64,000 nucleotides of DNA, taken from the NCBI RefSeq assembly GCF_001941965.1, contig NZ_MKZO01000075.1:1-64000 (forward strand), read 5' to 3'. The stretch comes from Pseudomonas putida (lineage in GTDB: Bacteria; Pseudomonadota; Gammaproteobacteria; Pseudomonadales; Pseudomonadaceae). Positions within the stretch are counted from its first letter, which is position 1. Each line of letters starts with the position of its first letter. Positions 41,864 to 51,641 of the stretch are shown here, one piece after another. Position numbers and translations under genes: made by a program. The notes below the pieces were generated by a model. The model worked only from the letters and a program-made list of their open reading frames with translations, ran no database searches and was not told the DNA's origin.

Positions 41864-42616
41864 ATGACCCTGCGCGCCGCGCTGCCGCTGGTCCTGCTGA
41901 CGACGCTGCTGTGCGGCTGCGTCAGCTCCGGCAGTTCCGGTACGCAGGTCAGGCGCGATGAGGCCCGCCAGGCCTATGTCCAGCTCGGCCTGGGGTATTT
42001 GCAACAAGGTTATACCGAGCGCGCCAAGATTCCCCTGAAGAAAGCCCTCGACCTCGGTGGCAACGATGCCGCGGTCAACGCGGCGCTGGCCCTGGTGTTC
42101 CAGCGCGAAGGCGAGACGGCCCTGGCCGACACGCACTTCCGCCAGGCCCTCTCGGCCCAGCCCCACGACCCGCGGATCCGCAACAACTACGGCAGTTTTC
42201 TCTACGCCCAGGGCCAATATGCCAAGGCGCAGCAGATGTTTCGCCAAGCCTCGACCGATACCCTGTATCCTGAGCGGTCCCGGGTGTTCGAGAACCTCGG
42301 CTTGACGGCCCTGCGCATGGGCCAGCGCGACCAGGCGCGGGACTACCTGGAAAAGGCTCTACGTCTCAACCACCAGCAACCCCGTGCGTTGCTGGAAATG
42401 GCTGAGATGTCTTACGAAGACAGGCATTATGTGCCAGCTCGCGAGTTCTACGACCGGCACAGCCGCCTGAGTGAACCGAGCGCCCGCAGCCTGTTGCTCG
42501 GCAATCGCCTGGCGACGGTCTTCGAAGAACGCAACAAGGCCGACCAACTGGGCCTGCAATTACAACGACTTTATCCCGGTACGCCGGAATATCAGCAATA
42601 CCTGTCGGAGCAATGA
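41864..42616 (+). CDS. pilF: Type IV pilus pilotin PilF (PilW family)
   Basis: 250 residues. The lipobox LLCGC (Cys near 19) makes it a lipoprotein. The rest is a chain of TPR repeats (YVQLGLGYLQQGYTERAKIP, AALALVFQREGETALADTHF and others). PilF localises the PilQ secretin to the outer membrane. Its stop overlaps the rodZ start (ATGA). Confidence 0.92.
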   Translation: MTLRAALPLVLLTTLLCGCVSSGSSGTQVRRDEARQAYVQLGLGYLQQGYTERAKIPLKKALDLGGNDAAVNAALALVFQREGETALADTHFRQALSAQPHDPRIRNNYGSFLYAQGQYAKAQQMFRQASTDTLYPERSRVFENLGLTALRMGQRDQARDYLEKALRLNHQQPRALLEMAEMSYEDRHYVPAREFYDRHSRLSEPSARSLLLGNRLATVFEERNKADQLGLQLQRLYPGTPEYQQYLSEQ

Positions 42617-43617
42617 TGAAAGCGGCGCATCCCGAAGCAGCAGCAGCGACTCGCGAAAATCCCGGTGAGATCCTGCGTCAGGCCCGTGAAAGCCGGGACT
42701 GGTCGCAGGCCGAAGTGGCCCGCAAGCTCAATCTGACCGTGAGTTCCCTGAACAACCTCGAAGCCGGCGCCTTCGACAAGCTGCCGGGGCATACCTTCGC
42801 CCGCGGCTATATCCGCGCCTACGCCAAATTGCTGGACATGGACCAGGCCGCCCTGGTGCAGTCCTTCGACCTCTGCACCGGCACCCATGCCCAGGGCAGC
42901 GACGTGCATGCCCTCGGCCGCATCGAAGAGCCGGTGCGCCTGTCCCATAACATCCTGCGTATCGTCAGCCTGCTGTTGCTGGTGGTCGTGGTCGGTGGCG
43001 GCTTCGTCTGGTGGAAAGACCAGAGCGCCAACGCCACCCGTGACCTGTTCAGTGCCGCGCCGGAACATATCGAAGTGGAAAGTGCCGACGGCACCACCCA
43101 GATCCATCCGCTGGACGAGCCGGAAGACCAGGCCGTGAGCGCAGGCCAGCAGCCTGAAGCGGCTGCCCCGGCTACCGAGCAGGCGCTTCCGCTTACCGAA
43201 AGCACTGTGCAGACCCCGGCCGCGCCAGCCGCGCCTGTGACCACCACGCCAGCAGTACCCGCCGCCAGCGCACCGGCGACTCCGGCACCTGCCGCGTCGG
43301 TTGCTCCGGCCGCGCCTGCGCCGGCCGTTCCTGCCGTGAGCGCAGCCGTCGTGGCCGCCACGCCAGCGCCGGCCGGCAGCAGCCAGGTCGCCATCCAGTT
43401 CAGTGCCGACTGCTGGACGTCGGTCACCGACGGCAATGGCAAGGTCCTGTACAGCGGTATCAAGCGCAAGGGTGAAAACCTCGAGCTGGCCGGCAAGCCA
43501 CCCTTCGCCGTGCGCCTGGGCGTCGCCCGCGCCGCGCAGGTGAGCTACAACGGCCAGGCCGTGGATATCGCACCGTTCACCAGTGGCGAGACCGCTCGCC
43601 TGAAGTTGGGGCAGTAA
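42613..43617 (+). CDS. rodZ: Cell-shape protein RodZ (HTH plus DUF4115)
   Basis: 334 residues. A cytosolic HTH domain (GEILRQARESRDWSQAEVAR, SSLNNLEAGAFDKLPGHTFA) is followed by one membrane helix around residues 115-134 (ILRIVSLLLLVVVVGGGFVW), a long Ala/Pro/Thr-rich linker (residues about 180-255) and a periplasmic DUF4115 domain (VAIQFSADCWTSVTDGNGKV). RodZ connects MreB to the elongasome. The linker is low complexity and may vary between strains. Confidence 0.92.
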   Translation: MMKAAHPEAAAATRENPGEILRQARESRDWSQAEVARKLNLTVSSLNNLEAGAFDKLPGHTFARGYIRAYAKLLDMDQAALVQSFDLCTGTHAQGSDVHALGRIEEPVRLSHNILRIVSLLLLVVVVGGGFVWWKDQSANATRDLFSAAPEHIEVESADGTTQIHPLDEPEDQAVSAGQQPEAAAPATEQALPLTESTVQTPAAPAAPVTTTPAVPAASAPATPAPAASVAPAAPAPAVPAVSAAVVAATPAPAGSSQVAIQFSADCWTSVTDGNGKVLYSGIKRKGENLELAGKPPFAVRLGVARAAQVSYNGQAVDIAPFTSGETARLKLGQ

Positions 43618-43620
43618 CTC

Positions 43621-44730
43621 ATGCACGGCCACTCTCCGATCAAACGTCGCGAATCCCGGAAGATCTGGGTCGGTAACGTACCTGTCGGCGGCGATGCGCC
43701 CATCGCCGTCCAGAGCATGACCAACACCGATACCAACGACGTCGCCGCCACCGTGGCGCAGATCAACCGCCTGGTCGACGCCGGCGTGGACATCGTCCGC
43801 GTCTCGGTCCCGGACATGGACGCCGCCGAAGCCTTCGGCCGCATCAAGCAGCAGGTCAGCGTGCCGCTGGTCGCCGATATCCACTTCGACTACCGCATCG
43901 CCCTGCGCGTGGCCGAGCTGGGCGTCGATTGCCTGCGCATCAACCCGGGCAACATCGGTCGCGAAGACCGCGTGCGCGCCGTGGTCGATGCCGCCCGCGA
44001 CCGTGGCATCCCGATCCGCATCGGCGTCAACGCCGGTTCCCTGGAAAAGGACCTGCAGAAGAAATACGGCGAACCGACCCCGGCGGCGCTGGTGGAGTCG
44101 GCATTGCGCCACGTCGAGCACCTCGAGCGTCTGAACTTCCAGGACTTCAAGGTCAGCGTGAAGGCCTCCGACGTGTTCATGGCCGTCGAAGCCTACCGCC
44201 TGCTGGCCAAGGAAATCGTCCAGCCGCTGCACCTGGGCATCACCGAAGCCGGTGGCCTGCGTTCGGGCACGGTGAAATCGGCGGTCGGCCTCGGTATGCT
44301 GCTCGCCGACGGGATTGGCGATACTATCCGCATCTCGCTGGCGGCCGACCCGGTCGAGGAAGTGAAGGTCGGCTACGACATCCTCAAGTCGCTGCACCTG
44401 CGTTCCCGCGGCATCAACTTCATCGCCTGCCCGAGCTGCTCGCGGCAGAACTTCGATGTGGTCAAGACCATGAACGAGCTCGAGGGCCGTCTGGAAGACC
44501 TGCTGGTGCCGATGGACGTCGCGGTGATCGGCTGCGTGGTCAACGGCCCCGGCGAAGCCAAGGAAGCCCATGTCGGGCTGACCGGCGGCACGCCGAACCT
44601 GATCTACATCGACGGCAAGCCGGCGCAGAAGCTGACCAATGACAACCTGGTGGACGACCTCGAGAAGCTCATCCGCCAGAAAGCGGCCGAAAAGGCCGAG
44701 GCCGACGCGGCACTGATTGCCCGCGGTTGA
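43621..44730 (+). CDS. ispG: (E)-4-hydroxy-3-methylbut-2-enyl-diphosphate synthase IspG
   Basis: 369 residues. N-terminal TIM barrel (VQSMTNTDTNDVAATVAQIN) and [4Fe-4S] domain with Cys in FIACPSCSRQNFDV and AVIGCVVNGPGEAKEAHVG. It performs the penultimate step of the MEP isoprenoid pathway. It starts 3 bp after rodZ, a neighbour pair common in Pseudomonas. Confidence 0.97.
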   Translation: MHGHSPIKRRESRKIWVGNVPVGGDAPIAVQSMTNTDTNDVAATVAQINRLVDAGVDIVRVSVPDMDAAEAFGRIKQQVSVPLVADIHFDYRIALRVAELGVDCLRINPGNIGREDRVRAVVDAARDRGIPIRIGVNAGSLEKDLQKKYGEPTPAALVESALRHVEHLERLNFQDFKVSVKASDVFMAVEAYRLLAKEIVQPLHLGITEAGGLRSGTVKSAVGLGMLLADGIGDTIRISLAADPVEEVKVGYDILKSLHLRSRGINFIACPSCSRQNFDVVKTMNELEGRLEDLLVPMDVAVIGCVVNGPGEAKEAHVGLTGGTPNLIYIDGKPAQKLTNDNLVDDLEKLIRQKAAEKAEADAALIARG

Positions 44731-44758
44731 CCGCTACAGATTTCGTTAAGGACCTTTC

Positions 44759-46048
44759 GTGAGCAAATCGCTGCAAGCCATCCGTGGCATGAACGACATC
44801 CTGCCCGAGCAGACGCCCCTGTGGCGCTACTTCGAAAGCACCGTGGCGGGCCTGCTGGATACCTATGGCTATCGCCAGATCCGCATGCCGATCGTCGAGT
44901 TCACCGAGCTGTTCAAGCGCTCCATCGGTGAAGTGACCGACATCGTCGAAAAAGAGATGTACACCTTCACCGACCGCAACGGCGATTCCCTGACCCTGCG
45001 CCCTGAAGGCACCGCGTCCTGCGTGCGTGCGGTGCTGGAGCACGGCATCACCGGCAACGGCGAAGTGCAGAAACTCTGGTACATCGGCCAGATGTTCCGC
45101 CACGAACGTCCGCAGAAAGGCCGTTACCGCCAGTTCAACCAGATCGGTATCGAGGTGTTCAACCTCGACGGTCCGGACATCGACGCCGAGCTGATCGCCC
45201 TGACCTGGCGCCTGTGGGGCCTGCTGGGCCTGCGCGACGCGGTCACCCTGGAGCTGAATAGCCTGGGCACCAGCGAGGCCCGCGCCCGCTATCGTGATGC
45301 CCTGGTGGAGTTCCTCTCGGCCCGTCTCGAGCAACTGGACGAAGACAGCCAGCGCCGCCTGAAGAGCAACCCGCTGCGCATCCTCGACAGCAAGGACGCC
45401 GGCACCCAGGCTGCCCTGGTCGGTGCGCCGAAGCTGGAAGACTACCTGGACGAAGAGTCCCGCGTGCACTTCGAGGGCCTGAAGACCCGCCTGAACGCTG
45501 CCGGCATTCCGTTCGTGATCAATACCAAGCTGGTGCGCGGCCTCGACTACTACAGCAAGACCGTGTTCGAGTGGGTTACCGACAAGCTCGGCGCCCAGGG
45601 CACCGTCTGCGCCGGCGGCCGCTATGACGGCCTGGTCGAGCAGATGGGCGGCAAGGCGACCACCGGCGTCGGTTTCGCCATGGGTATCGAACGCCTGATC
45701 CTGCTGCTGGAAACCCTGGAACTGGTTCCGGAGTCGATCTCCCGCCAGGTCGATGTCTACCTCTGCGCCTTTGGCGAGGCCGCCGAGCTGGCCGGTCTGC
45801 AACTGAGCGAGCGTCTGCGCGACCGGTTGCCGAACCTGCGCCTGCAGGTCAATGCCGGTGGCGGCAGCTTCAAGAGCCAGTTCAAGAAGGCCGACAAGAG
45901 CAATGCTCTGTACGCCTTGATCCTCGGAGAGGACGAAATGGCGCAACAAGTGGTAGGTTTCAAACCCCTGCGTGGTCAGGGCGAACAACAAAACATTGCC
46001 TGGGATGCTCTGGCTGAGCACCTGGAAGCTTCCCTCGCGCAGGCGTGA
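44759..46048 (+). CDS. hisS: Histidyl-tRNA synthetase
   Basis: 429 residues from GTG 44759. Class II motif 2 (GQMFRHERPQKGRYRQFNQI), the His-binding loops LVRGLDYYSKTVFEW and CAGGRYDGLVEQMGGK and motif 3 (GVGFAMGIERLILLLE) are all clear. The C-terminal anticodon-binding domain starts near residue 330. Confidence 0.97.
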   Translation: MSKSLQAIRGMNDILPEQTPLWRYFESTVAGLLDTYGYRQIRMPIVEFTELFKRSIGEVTDIVEKEMYTFTDRNGDSLTLRPEGTASCVRAVLEHGITGNGEVQKLWYIGQMFRHERPQKGRYRQFNQIGIEVFNLDGPDIDAELIALTWRLWGLLGLRDAVTLELNSLGTSEARARYRDALVEFLSARLEQLDEDSQRRLKSNPLRILDSKDAGTQAALVGAPKLEDYLDEESRVHFEGLKTRLNAAGIPFVINTKLVRGLDYYSKTVFEWVTDKLGAQGTVCAGGRYDGLVEQMGGKATTGVGFAMGIERLILLLETLELVPESISRQVDVYLCAFGEAAELAGLQLSERLRDRLPNLRLQVNAGGGSFKSQFKKADKSNALYALILGEDEMAQQVVGFKPLRGQGEQQNIAWDALAEHLEASLAQA

Positions 46049-46084
46049 AGCGCTCACCGCCGAATTGTTGAAAGGAGTATTGGG

Positions 46085-46726
46085 GTGTCGAGTACCGATG
46101 ATGAACAACTGGCCGCGTTCAAGGACTGGTGGGAGCGTAACGGCAAGCCACTGGTAACCGGCGGTCTGCTGGCTCTGGTGGCCGTCTTTGGCTGGCAGGC
46201 CTGGCACAAGTACCAGGCCAACCAGTCGCAAGGCGCCTCGAACCTTTATCAGGCTCTGCTGGAAACCACCCTGACGCCGACCGGCACGCCGGACACGGCC
46301 AAGGTCGCCGAGCTGTCGGGCAAGCTGAAAAGCGAGTTCGGTGGTACTGCGTACGCCCAGTACGGCAGCCTGTTCGTCGCCAAGGTGGCGGTGGACAGCG
46401 GCAAGCTGGACGACGCCGCTTCCGAGCTGAAGAGCGTCTACGACAAGCCGGCCGACGCGACCCTGGGCGAGATCGCCCGTCAGCGCCTGGCCCGCGTGCT
46501 GGCTGCGCAGAACAAGGCCGACGAAGCCCTGAAGCTGCTCGACGGCGACACCGACAAGGCATTCGTTGCCACCCGCGAGGAGCTGAAAGGCGACCTGCTG
46601 GTGCAACTGGGCCGTGCCGACGACGCCCATGCTGCATACGAAAAAGCCAAGGCCGCACTGTCCGATGACGACGCGGTAGGTGGCCTGCAACTCAAGCTCG
46701 ACGACCTGGCCAAAGGGGATGCGTGA
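46085..46726 (+). CDS. yfgM: YfgM-family ancillary SecYEG subunit
   Basis: 213 residues: a cytosolic N-terminus (SSTDDEQLAAFKDWWERNGK), one membrane helix (PLVTGGLLALVAVFGWQAWH) and a periplasmic TPR-like domain. YfgM links SecYEG with periplasmic chaperones. It lies between hisS and bamB, as is usual, and overlaps bamB by 8 bp. Confidence 0.92.
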   Translation: MSSTDDEQLAAFKDWWERNGKPLVTGGLLALVAVFGWQAWHKYQANQSQGASNLYQALLETTLTPTGTPDTAKVAELSGKLKSEFGGTAYAQYGSLFVAKVAVDSGKLDDAASELKSVYDKPADATLGEIARQRLARVLAAQNKADEALKLLDGDTDKAFVATREELKGDLLVQLGRADDAHAAYEKAKAALSDDDAVGGLQLKLDDLAKGDA

Positions 46727-47870
46727 CGTGATCGGTTGGAAACATGCAGCAGTGCTGACCCTGGCCATCCTGGCCGCGGGTTGCAGCAGCAACAGCAAGA
46801 AGGAACTGCCTCCGGCCGAGCTGACCAAGTTCACCGAAGAGGTGGTCTTGCAGAAGCAATGGAGCCGTTCGATCGGTGATGGTCAGGGCGAAACCTGGAA
46901 CATGCTGGTTCCGGTGATCGAGAACGACCGCATCTTCGCCTCCGACGTGACCGGCGTGGTCATGTCGCTGAACCGCCAGAACGGTGACGTGATCTGGAAG
47001 AAAGACCTGGAAAAACCGGTCTCCGGCGCGGTTGGCGTAGGCTACGGCCTGGTCATGCTGGGCACCCTCAAGGGTGAAGTGATCGCCCTGGATGCCAGCA
47101 CCGGCGAACAGAAATGGACGGCCCGCGTGACCAGCGAAGTGCTGGCCCCGCCCGCCACCAACGGTGACGTGGTGGTGGTGCAGACCCAGGACGACCGCCT
47201 GATCGGCCTCGACGCCGCCACTGGCGACCGTCGCTGGATCTACGACAGCACCCCTGCGGTCCTGACCCTGCGCGGTACCGGCGCACCGATCGTGACCAAC
47301 CACCTGGCGGTGGCCGGTCTGTCCAGCGGCAAGGTCATTGCCCTGGATACCAGCAACGGCGTACCGGTGTGGGAACAGCGCGTCGCTGTCCCGCAAGGTC
47401 GTTCGGAGCTGGAGCGTGTGGTCGACATCGACGGCGGCCTGCTGCTGTCCGGTGGCACCCTGTACGTCGCCACCTACCAGGGCCGCGTCGCCGGCCTGGA
47501 CCTGGAATCCGGCCGTGTGCTGTGGCAGCGTGATGCCTCCAGCTACACCGGTGTGGCCCAGGGCTTCGGCAACGTCTACGTGAGCGAAGCCTCGGGCACC
47601 GTCGAAGGGATCGACGAACGTTCGTCCTCGGCGCTGTGGAGCAACGACCAGCTGGCCCGCCGTCAACTGTCGGCGCCGGAAGTGTTCTCCAGCTACGTGG
47701 CGGTGGGTGACTTCGAAGGCTACCTGCACCTGCTGAGCCAGGTGGACGGTCGCTTCGTCGGTCGCGAGCGTGTCGACAGCGATGGCCTGCGTGCCCGTCC
47801 GCTGGTGGTTGGCGACACCATCTACGTGTACGGCAACAGCGGCGCCCTCGAGGCGTACAAGATCAAGTAA
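46719..47870 (+). CDS. bamB: Outer-membrane assembly lipoprotein BamB
   Basis: 383 residues from ATG 46719; a GTG at 46728 is an equally possible start. Signal peptide with lipobox LAAGC, then eight-bladed PQQ-like beta-propeller repeats (LNRQNGDVIWKKDL, LDASTGEQKWTARV, LDAATGDRRWIYDS and others). Part of the BAM complex that folds outer-membrane beta-barrels. Confidence 0.95.
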   Translation: MRDVIGWKHAAVLTLAILAAGCSSNSKKELPPAELTKFTEEVVLQKQWSRSIGDGQGETWNMLVPVIENDRIFASDVTGVVMSLNRQNGDVIWKKDLEKPVSGAVGVGYGLVMLGTLKGEVIALDASTGEQKWTARVTSEVLAPPATNGDVVVVQTQDDRLIGLDAATGDRRWIYDSTPAVLTLRGTGAPIVTNHLAVAGLSSGKVIALDTSNGVPVWEQRVAVPQGRSELERVVDIDGGLLLSGGTLYVATYQGRVAGLDLESGRVLWQRDASSYTGVAQGFGNVYVSEASGTVEGIDERSSSALWSNDQLARRQLSAPEVFSSYVAVGDFEGYLHLLSQVDGRFVGRERVDSDGLRARPLVVGDTIYVYGNSGALEAYKIK

Positions 47871-47986
47871 GACTATGCTTGGGGCCTCCGGGCCCCGGGC
47901 TGCACGTCGAGAGACGTTGCCCAAGACTCCGGCCGCTGCCCCGCAGCGGCCTTTGTATTTTTTGAATTTACCCAATGGAGAGCCGC

Positions 47987-49453
47987 ATGGTTCCCGTAAT
48001 TGCCCTGGTAGGTCGTCCGAACGTCGGCAAGTCCACCATGTTCAACCGCCTGACCAAGACCCGTGACGCCATCGTCGGCGACCTCTCGGGCCTGACCCGC
48101 GACCGCCAGTACGGTGAAGCCCACTGGCAGGGTCGTACCTTCATCCTGATCGACACCGGCGGTATCACCGGTGACGAGGCGGGCATGGACGAGAAGATGG
48201 CCGAGCAGTCGCTCATGGCCATCGAAGAAGCCGACTACGTGCTGTTCCTGGTGGACGCCCGCGCCGGCCTGACCGCCGCCGACCAGATGATCGCCGAGCA
48301 CCTGCGCAAGCGGAACAAGCAGTCGTTCCTGGTGGCCAACAAGATCGACAACATCGATCCGGACACCGCCCGCGCCGAGTTCTCGCCTATGGGCATGGGC
48401 AACGCCATCCCGGTGGCCGGTTCCCAGGGCCGCGGCATCAACGCACTGATGGAAACCGTGCTGGGTGACGTGCCGCGCGACAAGGAAGAAGACGCGCTCG
48501 ACGAAAACGTCGCCGAAGGCGAGGAAGCCACGCGCATCCCGGGCCCGAGCGAGAAGGATGGCATCAAGATCGCCATCATCGGCCGCCCGAACGTCGGCAA
48601 GTCGACCCTGGTCAACCGCATGCTCGGCGAAGAGCGCGTGGTGGTCTACGACCAGCCCGGCACCACCCGCGACAGTATCTACATTCCCTTCGAGCGCAAC
48701 GAAGAGAAGTACACCCTGATCGACACTGCCGGTGTGCGCAAGCGCGGCAAGATCCACGAGGAAGTCGAGAAGTTCTCGGTGGTGAAGACCCTCCAGGCGA
48801 TCAAGGACGCCAACGTGGTGATCTTCGTCATGGATGCCCGCGAAGGTGTGGTCGACCACGACCTCAACCTGCTGGGCTTCGCCCTCGAGGCCGGTCGCGC
48901 CATCGTCATCGCCCTGAACAAGTGGGACGGCATGCAGCCGAGCGAGCGCGACTACGTGAAGACCGAGCTGGAACGCCGGCTGTTCTTCGTCGACTTCGCC
49001 GATATCCACTTCATCTCGGCGCTGCACGGCACCGGCGTGGGCAACCTGTACCAGTCGGTGCAGAACTCGTTCAAGTCGGCGGTCACCCGCTGGCCGACCA
49101 GCCGCCTGACCCAGATCCTCGAAGACGCGGTCAGCGAGCATCAGCCGCCGATGGTCAACGGCCGCCGCATCAAGCTGCGCTATGCCCACCTTGGTGGTGC
49201 CAACCCGCCGATCATCGTGATCCACGGCAACCAGGTGGAGAAGGTCCCGCGTTCGTACTCGCGTTACCTGGAAAACACCTACCGCCGTGTGCTGAAGCTG
49301 GTCGGTACGCCGATCCGCATCGAGTACAAGGGCAGCGACAACCCGTTCGAGGGCAACAAGAACACCCTCACCGACCGCCAGGTCAACAAGAAGCGCCGGT
49401 TGATGTCGCACCACAAGAAGGCCGAGAAGAAGCGCAAGGACAAGCGCAAGTAA
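47987..49453 (+). CDS. der: Ribosome biogenesis GTPase Der
   Basis: 488 residues from ATG 47987 (GGAGAG upstream; an ATG at 47975 is in frame). Two tandem GTPase domains each begin with GRPNVGKST (residues about 8 and 200), with DTGG and DTAG switch II motifs; a KH-like domain and Lys-rich tail follow. Essential for 50S subunit assembly. Confidence 0.97.
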   Translation: MVPVIALVGRPNVGKSTMFNRLTKTRDAIVGDLSGLTRDRQYGEAHWQGRTFILIDTGGITGDEAGMDEKMAEQSLMAIEEADYVLFLVDARAGLTAADQMIAEHLRKRNKQSFLVANKIDNIDPDTARAEFSPMGMGNAIPVAGSQGRGINALMETVLGDVPRDKEEDALDENVAEGEEATRIPGPSEKDGIKIAIIGRPNVGKSTLVNRMLGEERVVVYDQPGTTRDSIYIPFERNEEKYTLIDTAGVRKRGKIHEEVEKFSVVKTLQAIKDANVVIFVMDAREGVVDHDLNLLGFALEAGRAIVIALNKWDGMQPSERDYVKTELERRLFFVDFADIHFISALHGTGVGNLYQSVQNSFKSAVTRWPTSRLTQILEDAVSEHQPPMVNGRRIKLRYAHLGGANPPIIVIHGNQVEKVPRSYSRYLENTYRRVLKLVGTPIRIEYKGSDNPFEGNKNTLTDRQVNKKRRLMSHHKKAEKKRKDKRK

Positions 49454-49459
49454 GCTCGT

Positions 49460-49488
49460 TGCGGCGCAGGGGCAAACCCTGCGCCGCA
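49460..49488 (+). terminator. Hairpin after der
   Basis: TGCGGCGCAGGG, loop GCAAA, CCCTGCGCCGCA; only a weak T-run (TCCCTTGTT) follows. Confidence 0.6.
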
Positions 49489-49612
49489 TCCCTTGTTGAT
49501 CCCCGTCAGCGCCCTCCGCCGGCTACGTGTTACAAGCTTTTTCCTGACTGTCCGATCCGCTATGCTCGATGGCTTACCGCCCCCGGGCCGGGTCCGCAGG
49601 AAAGAGGGCTTC

Positions 49613-50761
49613 ATGATCAGCAGCAAGCTGCCGAATGTCGGCACGACCATCTTCACCACCATGTCCCAGCTCGCCGTGCAAACCGGTGCGTTGAACCTGT
49701 CCCAGGGTTTCCCCGACTTCAATGGCCCGCAGGCCCTGCTCGATGCGGTGGGCCGGCATGTCAGCGCCGGGCATAACCAGTATTCGCCGATGACCGGCTT
49801 GCCCGCGTTGCGCCAGCAGGTGGCGGCGAAGATCGCCCGGCACTATGGCGTCAGCGTCGATGCCGACCATGAAGTGACCATCGTGCCCGGTGCCACCGAA
49901 GGGATCTTCTGCGCCATTCAGGCGGTGATTCGCAGTGGTGATGAAGTCATCGTCTTCGACCCCAGTTACGACAGCTACGAGCCCTCGGTGGAGCTGGCCG
50001 GTGGCCGTTGCGTGCATGTGCAGCTGGACCCGGTGGACTTCAGCATCGACTGGCAGACATTCAGCGATGCCCTGAGCCCGAAAACCCGCATGGTCATCAT
50101 CAACTCGCCGCACAACCCCAGCGGCGCGCTGATCACCCGGGCCGACCTCGACCAGTTGGCGGCTCTGATCGCCGACCGCGATATCTACCTGATCAGCGAC
50201 GAAGTCTACGAGCACCTGGTGTTCGACGGCGTCGCCCATGCCAGCGTGCTGAGCCATGAAGCCCTGTACCAGCGCGCCTTCGTGGTCAGCTCGTTCGGCA
50301 AGACCTACCACGTCACCGGCTGGAAGACCGGCTACGTGATTGCACCGCCGGCACTGAGTGCCGAACTGCGCAAGGTCCACCAGTACGTCAACTTCTGCGG
50401 CGTGACCCCGCTGCAATGGGCCCTGGCCGACTTCATGGCCGAGCATCCCGAGCATATCGACGAATTGCCGGCCTTCTACCAGGCCAAGCGCGACCTGTTC
50501 TGCGACCTGCTCGAACCGTCGCGTTTCAGCTTCACGCGGTCGGCGGGCACCTATTTCCAGTTGGTGGATTACTCGGCCATTCGGCCTGACCTGAACGATG
50601 TCGACATGGCCCTGTGGCTGACCCGCGAGCATGGCGTGGCGACCATTCCGGTGTCGGTGTTCTACCAGCAACCCATTCCCGAGCAGCGCCTGGTGCGCCT
50701 GTGTTTCGCCAAACGCGAGGAGACGCTGCGCGAGGCAGCGGAAAAACTATGCGCGATCTGA
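49613..50761 (+). CDS. PLP aminotransferase, methionine/glutamine transaminase (YbdL-like)
   Basis: 382 residues from ATG 49613 (MISSKLPNVGTTIFTTMSQL), with a GAGGGC ribosome site. Fold-type I class I/II aminotransferase; the PLP Lys is in VSSFGKTYHVTGWKTGYVI. Relatives transaminate methionine or glutamine with 2-oxoacids such as 4-methylthio-2-oxobutanoate. The 13-bp overlap with an omega-amidase gene supports a glutamine transaminase role, since the amidase removes the product. Confidence 0.85.
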   Translation: MISSKLPNVGTTIFTTMSQLAVQTGALNLSQGFPDFNGPQALLDAVGRHVSAGHNQYSPMTGLPALRQQVAAKIARHYGVSVDADHEVTIVPGATEGIFCAIQAVIRSGDEVIVFDPSYDSYEPSVELAGGRCVHVQLDPVDFSIDWQTFSDALSPKTRMVIINSPHNPSGALITRADLDQLAALIADRDIYLISDEVYEHLVFDGVAHASVLSHEALYQRAFVVSSFGKTYHVTGWKTGYVIAPPALSAELRKVHQYVNFCGVTPLQWALADFMAEHPEHIDELPAFYQAKRDLFCDLLEPSRFSFTRSAGTYFQLVDYSAIRPDLNDVDMALWLTREHGVATIPVSVFYQQPIPEQRLVRLCFAKREETLREAAEKLCAI

Positions 50762-51540
50762 GCAACCTGCCCAACCTGAGCATTGCCCTGGTCCAGACCA
50801 GCCTGGTCTGGCAGGACCGCCAGGGCAACTACGAGCATTTCGAAGCCTTGTTGGACCAGGCCAGGGGCGCTGACCTGGTGATCCTGCCGGAGATGTTCAC
50901 TACCGGCTTCTCCATGGAGTCCGAGCGTCTCGCCGAGCCGGAGAACGGCCCAACGTATGCCTGGCTCAAGGCCCAGGCCAAGCGCATCGATGCAGTGATC
51001 ACCGGCAGCGTGATCATCCAGGCTGCCGATGGCAGCCACCGCAACCGCCTGCTCTGGGCGCGGCCGGATGGCGAGATCCTGCATTACGACAAGCGCCATC
51101 TGTTCCGCATGGCCGGTGAGCACAAGCACTACACCCCGGGCGAGCGCCAGGTGCAGTTCGAGCTCAAGGGCTGGCGGATTCGCCCGCTGATCTGCTACGA
51201 CCTGCGTTTCCCGGTGTGGAGCCGCGATGCCCAGGACACCGATCTGCTGCTGTACACCGCCAACTGGCCGGCGGCGCGGCGCCAGCACTGGAACCGGCTG
51301 CTGCCGGCGCGGGGCATCGAGAACCTGTGCTATGTGGCGGCGGTGAACCGGGTGGGGACGGATGGCAAGGGCTTTGCCTATACCGGCGACAGCCAGGTCC
51401 TGGACTTCCAGGGTGAAAGCCTGCTGAGCGCGGGGGAGGCGGATGGGGTGTTTACCGTGGAGCTGAGTTCGGCGGATCTCGCGGCTTACCGGACGCGGTT
51501 CCCGGCGAACCTGGATGCCGATACCTTCGAGCTTCACTGA
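50749..51540 (+). CDS. Omega-amidase, nitrilase superfamily (YafV-like)
   Basis: 263 residues from ATG 50749. The catalytic triad residues are in DLVILPEMFTTGFSME (Glu), HYDKRHLFRMAGE (Lys) and RPLICYDLRFPVWSRDA (Cys). Hydrolyses 2-oxoglutaramate or 2-oxosuccinamate, pulling the preceding aminotransferase reaction forward. Longer in-frame starts within the upstream gene are rejected. Confidence 0.87.
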   Translation: MRDLSNLPNLSIALVQTSLVWQDRQGNYEHFEALLDQARGADLVILPEMFTTGFSMESERLAEPENGPTYAWLKAQAKRIDAVITGSVIIQAADGSHRNRLLWARPDGEILHYDKRHLFRMAGEHKHYTPGERQVQFELKGWRIRPLICYDLRFPVWSRDAQDTDLLLYTANWPAARRQHWNRLLPARGIENLCYVAAVNRVGTDGKGFAYTGDSQVLDFQGESLLSAGEADGVFTVELSSADLAAYRTRFPANLDADTFELH

Positions 51541-51553
51541 GTTCTTGAGAGCC

Positions 51554-51626
51554 CTATCGCTGGCAAGCCAGCTCCCACAGGTTCAGCGGTGCACGCGATC
51601 CCTGTGGGAGCTGGCTTGCCAGCGAT
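51554..51626. repeat. REP pair with shared linker, inverted orientation
   Basis: Units at 51554-51580 and 51601-51626 flank TTCAGCGGTGCACGCGATC, the reverse complement of the linker in the 537 and 58319 pairs. Confidence 0.85.
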
Positions 51627-51641
51627 GAGGCCCTCAAATAC